A stretch of 64,000 nucleotides of DNA, taken from positions 62,001-126,000 of the forward strand of contig NZ_JAKOIW010000007.1 of NCBI RefSeq assembly GCF_022206305.1. Direction: 5' to 3'. The first letter of the stretch is position 1; every line of letters begins with the position of its first letter. Both the position numbers and the translations under genes were made by a program. The DNA comes from Gordonia sp. 'Campus'. Its GTDB lineage: Bacteria; Actinomycetota; Actinomycetes; Mycobacteriales; Mycobacteriaceae. Positions 52,329-60,799 of the stretch are shown one piece after another. A model generated the notes under the pieces. It had not been told where the DNA came from and did no database searches. It was given only the letters and a program-made list of their open reading frames with translations.

Positions 52329-53651
52329 TCAGTCCCCGAGCACCCGCCGCAGGTAATCGTTGGCGAACACCCGCGACGGATCGTAACGGTCTCGTACGGA
52401 ACGGAATTCGTCGAACCGCGGATACACGCCACGAAGGTACTCGGCGTCGCGGGTGTGCATCTTGCCCCAGTGCGGTCGGCCGCCGAATCCGGTGAGGATG
52501 GCTTCGACGTCGGCGAAGTAGGCGTCGGAGTCGGCCGGATCGTCGCGGTGGTAGCGGTGCACGGCGATGTAACCGCTGGTGCGGCCGGACGCGGTGGACA
52601 GCATGAGGTCGTCGGCGGCCGCGGCGCGGACCTCGATGGGGAAGCTCACCAGGTACTCGCGCCGGTCGAGCAGTGCCCGGATCTCGCGTAAGGCCTCGGG
52701 AACGGCGTCGAGGTCGATGGCGTACTCCATCTCACGGAACCGCACGTCGCGGTCGGAGACGAAGACGCCGGTCGACGAGTCGGTGAACTCACGGGCCGAC
52801 AGCGCGCGGCCGGTGACGCCGTTGATGGCCGGCACCAGGCGGGGTACGCGTGCACCCACCTCGCACAACAGGCGAAGTGCCTTGTTGCTCAGCAGTTCGT
52901 CGTCGATGTAGCGCTTGATGCGTGACGGGCCGTTGACCGGGACGTCGGTCCCGACCCGGGTGTTCGTCTTCACCAATGCGCAGTTGGTGTGGGGGAAGAG
53001 GTAGAACTCGTGGTGATCGGAGTTCTCGACGCGCTCGCCGAACGCCGCGATCGCCGCGTCCGCGGTCTCGGGGCCCTCCACGGCGTGCAGCCGGAACTCG
53101 TCGACGCATTCGACGGTGAGCTCCGCGACGACCCCGAGCGCGCCGAGTCCGAGTGCGACAGCGCGCAAGTCGGCATCGTCGGAGGTCAGGGTGACGATGT
53201 CACCGGTGCCGGTGACGACGGTGGCGCCCACGATCTGGGTGCTGATCCCACCGAAGGCCAGGCCGGTGCCGTGGGTGCCGGTGGAGGTCGCGCCGGCGAT
53301 GGTCTGGCGATCGACGTCCCCGAGGTTGGTCATCGCGAGCCCGAAAGGTGCCAGCAGGCCGGGGATCTCGTAGAGGTGTGTCCCCGCGCGCAGGGTCACC
53401 CGGTGTCCGTCGACCTGCACCAGGCCGCGAAGCCGCGAGAGGTCGAGCTGAACATCGTCGGCAACGGCGATGGGGGAGAAGCTGTGTCCCGCGCCCACGG
53501 TCTTGACGGTGCCGCCGCGCGCAGCGGCGTCGCGGACGATGTCGGCGATCTCGGCGGCGCTCGACGGACCCATGACGCGGTTCGGCGTGCAGCCGGCCGT
53601 CCCGCCCCAGTTGCGCCAGGTGTGGGTCGGAAGCGCGGTCGTCCCTCTCAC
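52329..53651 (-). CDS. FAD-linked sugar-lactone oxidase (ALO/L-gulonolactone type)
   Basis: A 440-residue VAO/ALO flavoprotein. NWGGTAGCTPNRVMGPSSAAEIADIV, GAGHSFSPIAVADD and GATSTGTHGTG build the FAD site, and GRPHWGKMHTRDAEYLRGVYP with DPSRVFANDYLRRVLG is the ALO C-terminus. M. tuberculosis Rv1771 (L-gulono-1,4-lactone dehydrogenase) is of this type. GTG 53651 overlaps the deaminase-like gene by 4 bp. Longer upstream readings are antisense to nothing known and are shadows of the deaminase gene. Confidence 0.93.
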   Translation of the reverse strand: MRGTTALPTHTWRNWGGTAGCTPNRVMGPSSAAEIADIVRDAAARGGTVKTVGAGHSFSPIAVADDVQLDLSRLRGLVQVDGHRVTLRAGTHLYEIPGLLAPFGLAMTNLGDVDRQTIAGATSTGTHGTGLAFGGISTQIVGATVVTGTGDIVTLTSDDADLRAVALGLGALGVVAELTVECVDEFRLHAVEGPETADAAIAAFGERVENSDHHEFYLFPHTNCALVKTNTRVGTDVPVNGPSRIKRYIDDELLSNKALRLLCEVGARVPRLVPAINGVTGRALSAREFTDSSTGVFVSDRDVRFREMEYAIDLDAVPEALREIRALLDRREYLVSFPIEVRAAAADDLMLSTASGRTSGYIAVHRYHRDDPADSDAYFADVEAILTGFGGRPHWGKMHTRDAEYLRGVYPRFDEFRSVRDRYDPSRVFANDYLRRVLGD

Positions 53652-54931
53652 AGGAAGCACCTGCCCTCTCCTCGGTAGGTCGGCACGACCTCGCTCACCA
53701 CGGCACGTCCCGCCGCGTCGCGATCGATGATCGCCACCTCCCGGGCGCGTTCGCACACCTCGCCGGACTTGGTGTGCCGGAACCACACCCGGTCGCCCAC
53801 CGAGATGCGGTCGGCGGCCGGTCCGCGCAACGGTGTCTGCACCTCCCCGGCTGCCTCGGTGCCGACGAACTCGAAGCCGCTCGGCCACACCGGTTTCGGG
53901 AGGCGATCGGCCGCCGGTGGGCCCGAGGCGATCCAACCTCCGCCCGCGCACGTGACGATGCCGGGGGACGGGCGGCGGACCACGTCGAGCCCGAAGGCGA
54001 GAGCTGGCGCCGGCCGGAACCGGCGGTAACCGTCGAACAGGTGCCCGCCGAACAGGCCACTGCCGGCCGCGATGTCGGTGACCGACCGGTCGCGAGCGGT
54101 CTCCTCCAGGGAACCGGTGCCGCCGCCGTTGACGAACTCGAGGTCGGTGAGTCGACGCAGCTCGTCGATCACGCGTCCGCGGCGTCGTCGTAATTCGGCC
54201 ATCGACCGGCGCTGCATCGCCGACACCGCACGATTGACCACGGTCTTGCCGGCCACGGCGTCGGCCACCCCGGCCACCTGGGCCTCGTACGACATGACGC
54301 CGACGAGGTCGAATCCCTTGCGCGCGACGATGGTCCGGGCGAGATCGAGTGCGTCTCGGCGCGAGTGCACCGGTGAGCGGCGCACGCCGATGTGGACGCG
54401 GCCGCCGAGGAGTCGGTATGACGCGTCGAGGTCGATGGCGACCCGGATCGGCGGGCGGGCGTCTGCGGGAGCGACCGAGTCGATGACGTCGAGGTGATCC
54501 ACCGAGTCGACGAGAACGGTCACCCGCGTGGTGGCGACCTCGTCGGCGGCGAATGCCGCGAGTGCTCCACGGCGAACCGACGGATAACCCATCAGCACAT
54601 CGGTCAGACCCGAATCGGTGGCGAGCCACTGCGCTTCGGCCAGATCGTAGGCGAGTACCCCCTGAAAACCGTTGCGCGCGACCAGGTCGGCGATCACCGA
54701 TCGCACCCGGACGGATTTGCTGGCGACCCGGATCGGTACACCGGCCGAGCGTCGGAGCAGGTCACCTGCGTTGTGTTCCAGCGCGGCCCGGTCCAGCGCG
54801 AGGACAGGGGCGTCGAGGCCGGCGTCGGCGACGGCCTGGTCTATCGACGCCCAGTAGGTGTCGGGGTCGCGCGCCCACAGTCCGACCGTGGTGGCCGGCC
54901 GCGACGGGCCGGGATCACTCGAATCTGACAT
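53648..54931 (-). CDS. Alanine racemase-fold amino acid deaminase/aldolase-like protein
   Basis: A 427-residue fold-type III PLP protein. The PLP lysine is Lys72 in IRVASKSVRVRSV; VLMGYPSVRRGAL, DASYRLLGGRVHIGVRRSP and FVNGGGTGSLEETARDRSVTDIAAGSG are group motifs (D-serine/D-threonine dehydratase and 3-hydroxyaspartate aldolase relatives). The first 30 residues resemble Rv1769, whose neighbour Rv1771 is a lactone oxidase, as here. It overlaps tetR by 17 bp upstream and the oxidase by 4 bp downstream. Substrate unknown. Confidence 0.88.
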   Translation of the reverse strand: MSDSSDPGPSRPATTVGLWARDPDTYWASIDQAVADAGLDAPVLALDRAALEHNAGDLLRRSAGVPIRVASKSVRVRSVIADLVARNGFQGVLAYDLAEAQWLATDSGLTDVLMGYPSVRRGALAAFAADEVATTRVTVLVDSVDHLDVIDSVAPADARPPIRVAIDLDASYRLLGGRVHIGVRRSPVHSRRDALDLARTIVARKGFDLVGVMSYEAQVAGVADAVAGKTVVNRAVSAMQRRSMAELRRRRGRVIDELRRLTDLEFVNGGGTGSLEETARDRSVTDIAAGSGLFGGHLFDGYRRFRPAPALAFGLDVVRRPSPGIVTCAGGGWIASGPPAADRLPKPVWPSGFEFVGTEAAGEVQTPLRGPAADRISVGDRVWFRHTKSGEVCERAREVAIIDRDAAGRAVVSEVVPTYRGEGRCFL

Positions 54932-55538
54932 GCGTCATGAGCTGATCGGTGATCGAACGGATGATCGCGTCGACGACCTTGTCGTCGGCGGTGCTGAGGT
55001 AGACGAGGGTGATGGAGTTGGTCGCCGCGATGATCAGCGGGCCCAACTCCTCGACGGGGGTCGTCCAGACCGCCGTGGTGAGCTCGGCGATCGTCCGCAA
55101 CCCCTCCGACGACACCCGGTAGAGCTGCTCGTACATGTGCTTGCCCACCTGCTGCAGCTCCGGGTGATTGTGGGCGTAGATGCCGAGCGCGATGGCCGCC
55201 TGCATGCGACCGGGATCGGCCTTCAGCAGGTCGTAGAACGCATGGAACTGTCGTTGCATGTTCTCGCGGATGGCGACCTTGTCGGGCATCGGTCCGTACT
55301 CCGCCGCCGGCAGGACGGTGTGCAACATCCGCTCGATGTCGGTCGGTACGGCGGTCTCCATCACCGCGCACAGCAGCGCGGTACGGCTCTCGAAGGCGTA
55401 ATGGAAGCTGGCCAGGGGCATCCCGGCGTGAGCGCAGATGCGACGGGTCGTCGCGCCCTCGACCCCGTGATCGGCGATCACGCGGTACGCCGATTCGATC
55501 AGCGCGCTTCGACGTTGGTCGACGGACATCCGTGCCAC
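54915..55538 (-). CDS. TetR-family regulator heading the deaminase-oxidase operon
   Basis: A 207-residue TetR protein. The helix-turn-helix is in HGVEGATTRRICAHAGMPLASFHYAFESRTALL (about 24-56). First gene of a minus-strand unit whose second gene overlaps it by 17 bp; likely autoregulated together with the deaminase and lactone oxidase. A 16-bp perfect palindrome lies 20 bp upstream of its start. GTG 55538 (VARMSVDQ) or ATG 55529 could be used. Confidence 0.9.
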   Translation of the reverse strand: MARMSVDQRRSALIESAYRVIADHGVEGATTRRICAHAGMPLASFHYAFESRTALLCAVMETAVPTDIERMLHTVLPAAEYGPMPDKVAIRENMQRQFHAFYDLLKADPGRMQAAIALGIYAHNHPELQQVGKHMYEQLYRVSSEGLRTIAELTTAVWTTPVEELGPLIIAATNSITLVYLSTADDKVVDAIIRSITDQLMTHVRFE

Positions 55539-55557
55539 TTGGGTGACTTTCTGACCA

Positions 55558-55573
55558 CATGCGCCGGCGCATG
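55558..55573. promoter_or_regulatory. 16-bp palindrome, candidate TetR operator
   Basis: CATGCGCCGGCGCATG is perfectly symmetric and lies 20 bp before the tetR start, in the divergent region with the MBL hydrolase gene. Length and position are right for a TetR dimer controlling both sides. Confidence 0.55.
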
Positions 55574-55672
55574 CTCGGTGGACAATGTTCGCCGCAGCCT
55601 ATCAGTGCCGGTGAGGCCCACAACGCGCTTCACTCGGAGTCGGCATCGCACGGAACGCACTACTGTGTGAAC

Positions 55673-56854
55673 GTGACTTCCACGACCGGGAAACAGGGCA
55701 CGACCGACGCCCGTTCGAGCATTCTGCGGCGGGTCGGTTCGGCCGGGGTGATGGCGGCCGACACGGTCCTCGCGGGACTCGCCGCCGGGGGTGTGGGGCC
55801 GGCCCGCGCCATCGGCGCCTCGCGCGCCGACATCGCCCCCCATGTGCGACTGTCCCCGCACCAGCGCGACGGCGTCTTCGACAACCCGGAGCCGGCCTCG
55901 TCGGCCGGTGAGCCCGATCTGCAGGTCATGTCGGACATGGCACGCCGCCCCGGCCGTCCGCGGCGCCCGGTGATGGTGACGGTTCCCCGGTTCGAGGCGC
56001 CGGCCGAGCTCGCCGTGACCTGGCTCGGTCACGCGACCGCCCTCGTCGACATCGACGGGGCACGCATCCTCACCGACCCGGTGCTCAGCCGCCGTTGCTC
56101 GCCGAGTCAACTCGTGGGCCCCGGACGCATGCACGCCGCACCGCTCACCCCGGACGTCCTCCCGCCGGTGGACGTCGTCGTCATCAGTCACGACCATTAC
56201 GACCACCTCGACATGGCGACCGTCACCACCATCGCCGCGACCCAGCCGGACACGGTGTTCGTGACGACCATCGGAGTGGGTGCGCATCTCGCCTCCTGGG
56301 GGATCGCGGAAGATCGCATCCGGCAGGCCGATTGGTGGGATGAGGTGACCGTCCCCACCGCGGGTGGCGAGTTGCGATTCACCTGTGGCCCGGCGCGGCA
56401 TTTCTCGGGACGCTGGCTCGCCCGCAACCTCACGCAGTGGGGGAGCTGGGCCATCGCGGGTCCCGTGCACAAGGTGTTCTTCTCCGGGGACACCGGCCAC
56501 ACCGAACGCTTCGAGGACGTCGGCGCCCGACTCGGCCCGTTCGACCTCACTCTCATCGCCGCGGGTGCTTACGACGTGATGTGGCCCGACATCCACGTGA
56601 ACCCGGAGGAGGCCCTGTCGATCCACCGGATGGTCTCGCCGGGCACCGGGCGGGATTCTGTGCTCGTCCCCATCCACTGGGGCACCTTCAGCCTCGCCCG
56701 ACACCCCTGGGGCGAGCCGATCGCCCGGCTGACCGCTGCATCGTCGTCCGACGGCCCGACCATCCTGGTCCCACAGCCCGGCGGCTCGATCGATCTCGTC
56801 CACCGCACCGGGCCCGGTGTGGCGAATCCTGGCTGGTGGGAGGCCTCGGCGTGA
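55673..56854 (+). CDS. Metallo-beta-lactamase-fold hydrolase (NAPE-PLD/UlaG-like, Rv0906 position)
   Basis: A 393-residue protein with an N-terminal hydrophobic stretch ([21 protein letters not shown]) that may anchor or export it. [22 protein letters not shown] and [11 protein letters not shown] are the MBL metal motifs, followed by [11 protein letters not shown] and [10 protein letters not shown], the pattern of NAPE-PLD-like phosphodiesterases. TACTGT six bases before GTG 55673 suggests a leaderless start; GTG 55667 is the alternative. Nineteen bp before ctpE, as Rv0906 precedes ctpE in M. tuberculosis. Confidence 0.88.
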   Translation: MTSTTGKQGTTDARSSILRRVGSAGVMAADTVLAGLAAGGVGPARAIGASRADIAPHVRLSPHQRDGVFDNPEPASSAGEPDLQVMSDMARRPGRPRRPVMVTVPRFEAPAELAVTWLGHATALVDIDGARILTDPVLSRRCSPSQLVGPGRMHAAPLTPDVLPPVDVVVISHDHYDHLDMATVTTIAATQPDTVFVTTIGVGAHLASWGIAEDRIRQADWWDEVTVPTAGGELRFTCGPARHFSGRWLARNLTQWGSWAIAGPVHKVFFSGDTGHTERFEDVGARLGPFDLTLIAAGAYDVMWPDIHVNPEEALSIHRMVSPGTGRDSVLVPIHWGTFSLARHPWGEPIARLTAASSSDGPTILVPQPGGSIDLVHRTGPGVANPGWWEASA

Positions 56855-56873
56855 CCGCGGCGGAGTGCGCGCA

Positions 56874-59372
56874 ATGAGTGTCACGACCGAGAAGTCCGAC
56901 CCCGGGCTCAGTGCCGAGCAGGTCGCCGAGAGAGTTGCCGCGGGTCAGGTCAACGCGCTGCCCGACCGGTCCGGACGCAGCGTGTCCGACATCATGCGCG
57001 CGAACGTGTTCACCCGGATCAACGCGATCCTCGGTGTCCTGTTCGCGATCGTCGCGTTCACCGGATCGCTGATCAACGGGCTCTTCGGCCTGCTGATCAT
57101 CGCCAACTCGACGATCGGCATCGTTCAGGAGGTCCGCGCCAAACGGACGCTCGACAAGTTGGCGATCGTCGGCCAGACACGCCCGCGGGTCCGTCGCGAC
57201 GGCCGGGTCTCCGAGGTGCCGCCGGATCAGGTCGTCCTCGACGACATCATCGAGATCGGTGCCGGCGATCAGATCGTGGTCGACGGGGAGGTCACCGAGG
57301 CGACGGCGCTCGACGTCGACGAATCGCTGCTCACCGGTGAGGCCGACCCGATCGACAAGACCCCCGGCGCCGTCGTGCTGTCGGGCAGCTTCGTCGTCGC
57401 CGGTGGCGGCGCGTATCGCGCGACCAGAGTGGGCGCCGATGCGTATGCCGCTCAGCTCGCCGCCGAGGCGTCGAAGTTCACGCTGGTGTCCTCGGAACTG
57501 CGATCCGGGATCGACCAGATCCTGCGCGTCATCACCTGGCTGCTGGTCCCGGCCGGTCTGCTGACCATCGTCAATCAACTCTTCATCAGCGACAACGGAA
57601 TTCGGTGGGCGTTGCTCGGGATGGTGGCCGCCCTCGTGCCGATGGTGCCCGAAGGTCTCGTGCTGATGACCTCGATCGCCTTCGCGGTCGGCGTCGTGCG
57701 CCTCGGCAGAAGGCAGTGTCTGGTCAACGAGCTGCCCGCGATCGAGGGCCTGGCTCGGGTGAACGTGGTCTGCGCGGACAAGACCGGCACCCTGACCGAG
57801 AACGGGATGCGGCTGTCCGAGGTCCGTACCGTCGGATCGGTGCCGGCCGACACCGCGCACCAGGTGCTCGCGGCGCTCGCCGCGCACGACCCGCGGCCCA
57901 ACGCCAGCATGATCGCGGTCGCCGAGGCACATCCGGAGGCGCCCGGCTGGACGGTCACGGCGATCAAACCGTTCACCTCGGCGACGAAGTGGAGCGGCAT
58001 GTCGTTCCGCGACGACGCTGCGAGCGACGCCGGTGCCGACGTGGGGAACTGGCTCATCGGCGCCCCCGACGTGCTCCTCGACCCGACGGGTGACACCGCC
58101 CGGCTGGCGTCGGACATCGGGGCGACGGGTCTCCGAGTCCTGCTGCTCGCCCGCACCGACGTCCCCGTCGACACCGAACCCGCGGCGGGTGCGGTGGCTC
58201 CCGGCACGGTGACGCCGGTCGCGCTCGTCGTGCTCGAGCAGCGTGTCCGATCCGACGCCCGCGAGACCATCGACTACTTCGACCAGCAGCACGTCGCGGT
58301 CAAGGTCATCTCGGGGGACAACGCCCGGTCGGTCGGTGCGGTCGCCGAATCCCTGGGACTCGGAACCGCCGCCACGTCGGTCGATGCGCGCGAACTGCCG
58401 TCCTCGACCGACGAACTCGCCGATGTCGTCGAACACGGCGTCACCTTCGGCCGGGTGCGGCCCGATCAGAAGCGCGCCATGGTCAAGGCGCTGCAATCCC
58501 GGGACAACACCGTCGCGATGACCGGTGACGGTGTGAACGACGTGCTGGCGCTCAAGGACGCCGACATCGGTGTCGCGATGGGCTCGGGTAGTTCCGCGGC
58601 CCGCTCGGTGGCGCAGATCGTGTTGCTCGACAACAAGTTCGCGACCCTGCCCTACGTGGTGGGCGAGGGCCGTCGCGTGATCGGCAACATCGAACGCGTC
58701 TCCAACCTGTTTCTCACGAAGACCGTGTACGCGGTCCTGCTGGCCTTGTTCGTCGGCGTCGGCGGACTCGTCGGCGCGTTGGCGGGGTCCGATCCCCTCA
58801 GCTACCCGTTCCAACCGATCCACGTGACCATCTCCGCGTGGTTCACCATCGGTATCCCGGCGTTCGTGCTGTCCCTGGCGCCCAACCACGAGCGCGCACG
58901 CAGCGGCTTCGTACGGCGGGTGCTGCTGTCCGCGGTGCCGAACGGCATCATCGTCGGGCTGTGCACCTTCGTGACGTACGTCATCGTGAACCCGGGCGGC
59001 TCCGGGGTCGAGATGGGTGGCGACGCGGTGAACCTCTCGCCCGCCCAGACGCAGGCCGCGACCGCGGCGCTGATGACCCTGATCGCTATCGCGGTCTACG
59101 TCCTCGCCGTGGTGGCGCGTCCCTACAACTGGTGGAAGGTCATCCTCCTCACCTGCTCGGCCGGGGCCTACGTGCTGATCTTCGCGTGGCCGTTCACCCA
59201 GGACCTGTTCCGACTCGATTCGTCCAACTGGCACATGAACTCCGTCGCGCTGGTGTCGGCCGCGATCGGCATCGTGTGCGTCGAGGTCGTGTCGCGGGTC
59301 GTGCCGCGGGTGCTCGCCGGCCGCCACGATGACGCCGCGCAGCACGGGGGGTCACTCGCCGCGCACGGCTAA
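56874..59372 (+). CDS. ctpE: P-type cation-transporting ATPase (CtpE-like)
   Basis: An 832-residue P-type ATPase. [14 protein letters not shown] (actuator), [15 protein letters not shown] (membrane helix 4, Pro-Glu ion site), phosphorylated Asp302 in [20 protein letters not shown], and [21 protein letters not shown] (hinge) are intact, and a C-terminal pack of about six helices follows. Gene order with the MBL hydrolase and the Rv0909/0910-like genes matches Rv0908 (ctpE), reported as a calcium pump in mycobacteria; ion specificity here is inferred. ATG 56874 has GGAG 9 bp upstream. Confidence 0.94.
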   Translation: MSVTTEKSDPGLSAEQVAERVAAGQVNALPDRSGRSVSDIMRANVFTRINAILGVLFAIVAFTGSLINGLFGLLIIANSTIGIVQEVRAKRTLDKLAIVGQTRPRVRRDGRVSEVPPDQVVLDDIIEIGAGDQIVVDGEVTEATALDVDESLLTGEADPIDKTPGAVVLSGSFVVAGGGAYRATRVGADAYAAQLAAEASKFTLVSSELRSGIDQILRVITWLLVPAGLLTIVNQLFISDNGIRWALLGMVAALVPMVPEGLVLMTSIAFAVGVVRLGRRQCLVNELPAIEGLARVNVVCADKTGTLTENGMRLSEVRTVGSVPADTAHQVLAALAAHDPRPNASMIAVAEAHPEAPGWTVTAIKPFTSATKWSGMSFRDDAASDAGADVGNWLIGAPDVLLDPTGDTARLASDIGATGLRVLLLARTDVPVDTEPAAGAVAPGTVTPVALVVLEQRVRSDARETIDYFDQQHVAVKVISGDNARSVGAVAESLGLGTAATSVDARELPSSTDELADVVEHGVTFGRVRPDQKRAMVKALQSRDNTVAMTGDGVNDVLALKDADIGVAMGSGSSAARSVAQIVLLDNKFATLPYVVGEGRRVIGNIERVSNLFLTKTVYAVLLALFVGVGGLVGALAGSDPLSYPFQPIHVTISAWFTIGIPAFVLSLAPNHERARSGFVRRVLLSAVPNGIIVGLCTFVTYVIVNPGGSGVEMGGDAVNLSPAQTQAATAALMTLIAIAVYVLAVVARPYNWWKVILLTCSAGAYVLIFAWPFTQDLFRLDSSNWHMNSVALVSAAIGIVCVEVVSRVVPRVLAGRHDDAAQHGGSLAAHG

Positions 59373-59424
59373 ACTCGCGGCAAGCGGCCGGAACGGCTCC
59401 GGCCCGTCATGTGAAGGAACCACC

Positions 59425-59634
59425 ATGAACCTCAAGGGACTCGTCAACAAGGCGAAGGCCACGCTGCAGCAGAACCCGGCCCTGATCGAGAAGGGCGGCG
59501 ACGCCATCGACAAGGTCACCAAGAACAAGTACTCCGGCCAGGTCAACAAGGCACAGGACGCCGTGCGCAAGGCCGTGGGGCAGAACCCCGGACACAACCC
59601 GGGTCAGCAGAACCCCGGCAACCCGCAGCGCTAG
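59425..59634 (+). CDS. Rv0909-like small antitoxin-type protein
   Basis: A 69-residue basic protein MNLKGLVNKAKATLQQNPALIEKGGDAIDKVTKNKYSGQVNKAQDAVRKAVG, followed by a tail of NPG repeats (QNPGHNPGQQNPGNPQR). The amphipathic helix plus VTKNKYSGQVNKAQDA agrees with Rv0909, annotated as the antitoxin of the Rv0909-Rv0910 pair. AAGGA precedes the ATG. The candidate toxin gene is not adjacent but 618 bp on, beyond mpg. Convergent with mpg across a strong hairpin. Confidence 0.82.
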   Translation: MNLKGLVNKAKATLQQNPALIEKGGDAIDKVTKNKYSGQVNKAQDAVRKAVGQNPGHNPGQQNPGNPQR

Positions 59635-59641
59635 CCGACCG

Positions 59642-59667
59642 GCGCCGGCCGTCTCATCGGCCGGCGC
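59642..59667. terminator. Bidirectional hairpin between the Rv0909-like gene and mpg
   Basis: GCGCCGGCCG (59642-59651) pairs with CGGCCGGCGC (59658-59667) around TCTCAT, a 10-bp perfect stem. It overlaps the last codons of mpg and follows the upstream stop by 7 bp, serving both convergent genes. Confidence 0.75.
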
Positions 59668-60253
59668 GCGGGTGTCGCCGGTACGCCGACACGCTGGGCT
59701 GGCCGTCGATCCAGAACCGCCACTCGACGTCGGCGTTGCGACGCACACCCACGCGGGGGCCGGCGACGATCGGGCCCGTCGTCCCCGCAACCGCGGGCGT
59801 GAGCGTCACCGGGGTCGTCGGATCGGCGAGGTCGGTGCCGAGATCGGTCATCGTGATCCCGAGGGCCCGGCACAGATTCCCCGGCCCCGCGGCGAGCCGG
59901 GAGTCGGGGACCGGGCCCGAGCGGGTCGCCCCGCGTCGCGCCCGCGCCACTTCCGTGCCCTCGGTCACGGCGCCCGCGCGGAGCAGGACGGCGGCTGCGG
60001 GTCCCGGCCCGGCCACGACGACATTCGCGCAGTGGTGACCGTGGATGCGATAGACGTAGAGCCGTCCGGGTGGCCCGTACATGATCTCCGAGCGAGCCGT
60101 TCGCGTGTACGCATGCGACGCCGGGTCGTCGGGACCCGCGTACGCCTCGACCTCGGTCACCATGATCGTCACGCCGTGCCCGGTCAGATGCGCGCCGAGC
60201 AGTGAACGTGCCTGTTCGGCGACCGAGGCGGTGGCACTAGGCTCTTGGACCAT
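59654..60253 (-). CDS. mpg: 3-methyladenine DNA glycosylase (AAG/MPG family)
   Basis: A 199-residue base-excision repair enzyme removing alkylated purines. ARSLLGAHLTGHGVTIMVTEVEAYAGPDDPASHAYTRTARSEIMYGPPGRLYVYRIHG contains the catalytic Glu and intercalating region; AAGPGNLCRALGIT and GPRVGVRRNADVEWRFWIDG are conserved. ATG 60253 shares its CATG with the ATG of the divergent SRPBCC gene; an ATG at 60274 would extend it further into that gene. It interrupts the Rv0909-Rv0910 order and is probably an insertion. Confidence 0.92.
   Translation of the reverse strand: MVQEPSATASVAEQARSLLGAHLTGHGVTIMVTEVEAYAGPDDPASHAYTRTARSEIMYGPPGRLYVYRIHGHHCANVVVAGPGPAAAVLLRAGAVTEGTEVARARRGATRSGPVPDSRLAAGPGNLCRALGITMTDLGTDLADPTTPVTLTPAVAGTTGPIVAGPRVGVRRNADVEWRFWIDGQPSVSAYRRHPRAGR
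60238..60243 (+). promoter_or_regulatory. Putative -10 of the SRPBCC gene inside mpg
   Basis: TAGGCT lies 8 bp before the ATG at 60252, with a poor -35 (TTCGGC) 17 bp upstream. It is the only visible promoter for this gene, and it lies within the mpg coding region. A leaderless mRNA would result. Confidence 0.4.
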
Positions 60254-60689
60254 GGCGAAGACGAGTGACTCCATCGAAGTTGATCTGTCACCGGAAGATA
60301 CCTGGGCCGCGGCGTCGGATCTGTCCCGGTATGGCGAGTGGCTGCTGATCCACGAGACGTGGCGCAGCCCCATTCCGGCGGCGGGCGAGTTGTCCAAGGG
60401 CACGGAGATCTCGTCGATCGTGAAGGTGAAGGGCACTCGCGTCCGCTTCGACTGGGTCATCGAGAAGTACGAGCCGACGACGCATGTCCGCCTGAAGGGC
60501 AACGGCAAGGGCGGGGTCAAGGCGAAGCTCGACCTGGGCATCGCTCCCACTTCCGGCGGATCGGAAGTAACCTTCACAGTTGATCTGGGAGGGCTGCCGC
60601 TGATCGGGCCGGTCGGGAAGACCGCGGCCATGGCGGTGTCGGGGGATCTGCGTAAGTCGCTGCTGAAGTTCCGCGAGGTCTTCGGTTGA
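60252..60689 (+). CDS. SRPBCC (START-like) protein, Rv0910-type toxin homologue
   Basis: A 145-residue START/polyketide-cyclase-fold protein, MAKTSDSIEVDLSPEDTWAAASDLSRYGEWLLIHETWRSPIPA..., agreeing along its length with Rv0910, the toxin of the Rv0909-Rv0910 pair. WRSPIPA, GNGKGGVKAKL and PLIGPVGKTAAMAV are shared features. The fold binds hydrophobic ligands; the toxic mechanism is unknown. Its start codon overlaps that of mpg on the other strand. A hairpin terminator follows. Confidence 0.85.
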   Translation: MAKTSDSIEVDLSPEDTWAAASDLSRYGEWLLIHETWRSPIPAAGELSKGTEISSIVKVKGTRVRFDWVIEKYEPTTHVRLKGNGKGGVKAKLDLGIAPTSGGSEVTFTVDLGGLPLIGPVGKTAAMAVSGDLRKSLLKFREVFG

Positions 60690-60703
60690 GCCAGGCGTGA
60701 ACG

Positions 60704-60728
60704 GGCGCCGGCGGCTGTCGCCGGTGCC
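60704..60728 (+). terminator. Terminator hairpin after the SRPBCC gene
   Basis: GGCGCCGGCG pairs with CGCCGGTGCC (one G-U pair) around GCTGT, 14 bp after the stop. It separates the gene from the VWA unit. Confidence 0.65.
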
Positions 60729-60799
60729 GCGATGCGTCGGGCGGGGCGGCCGCAACGCGTGAGGCGGTCGGGAGGCCGCCGTACAAGGGGAGAGAAACT

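Noticed and set aside
56688..59345. 885-codon minus-strand frame across ctpE
   Set aside because: Highly charged, repetitive composition typical of antisense frames in GC-rich DNA; ctpE on the plus strand is unambiguous.
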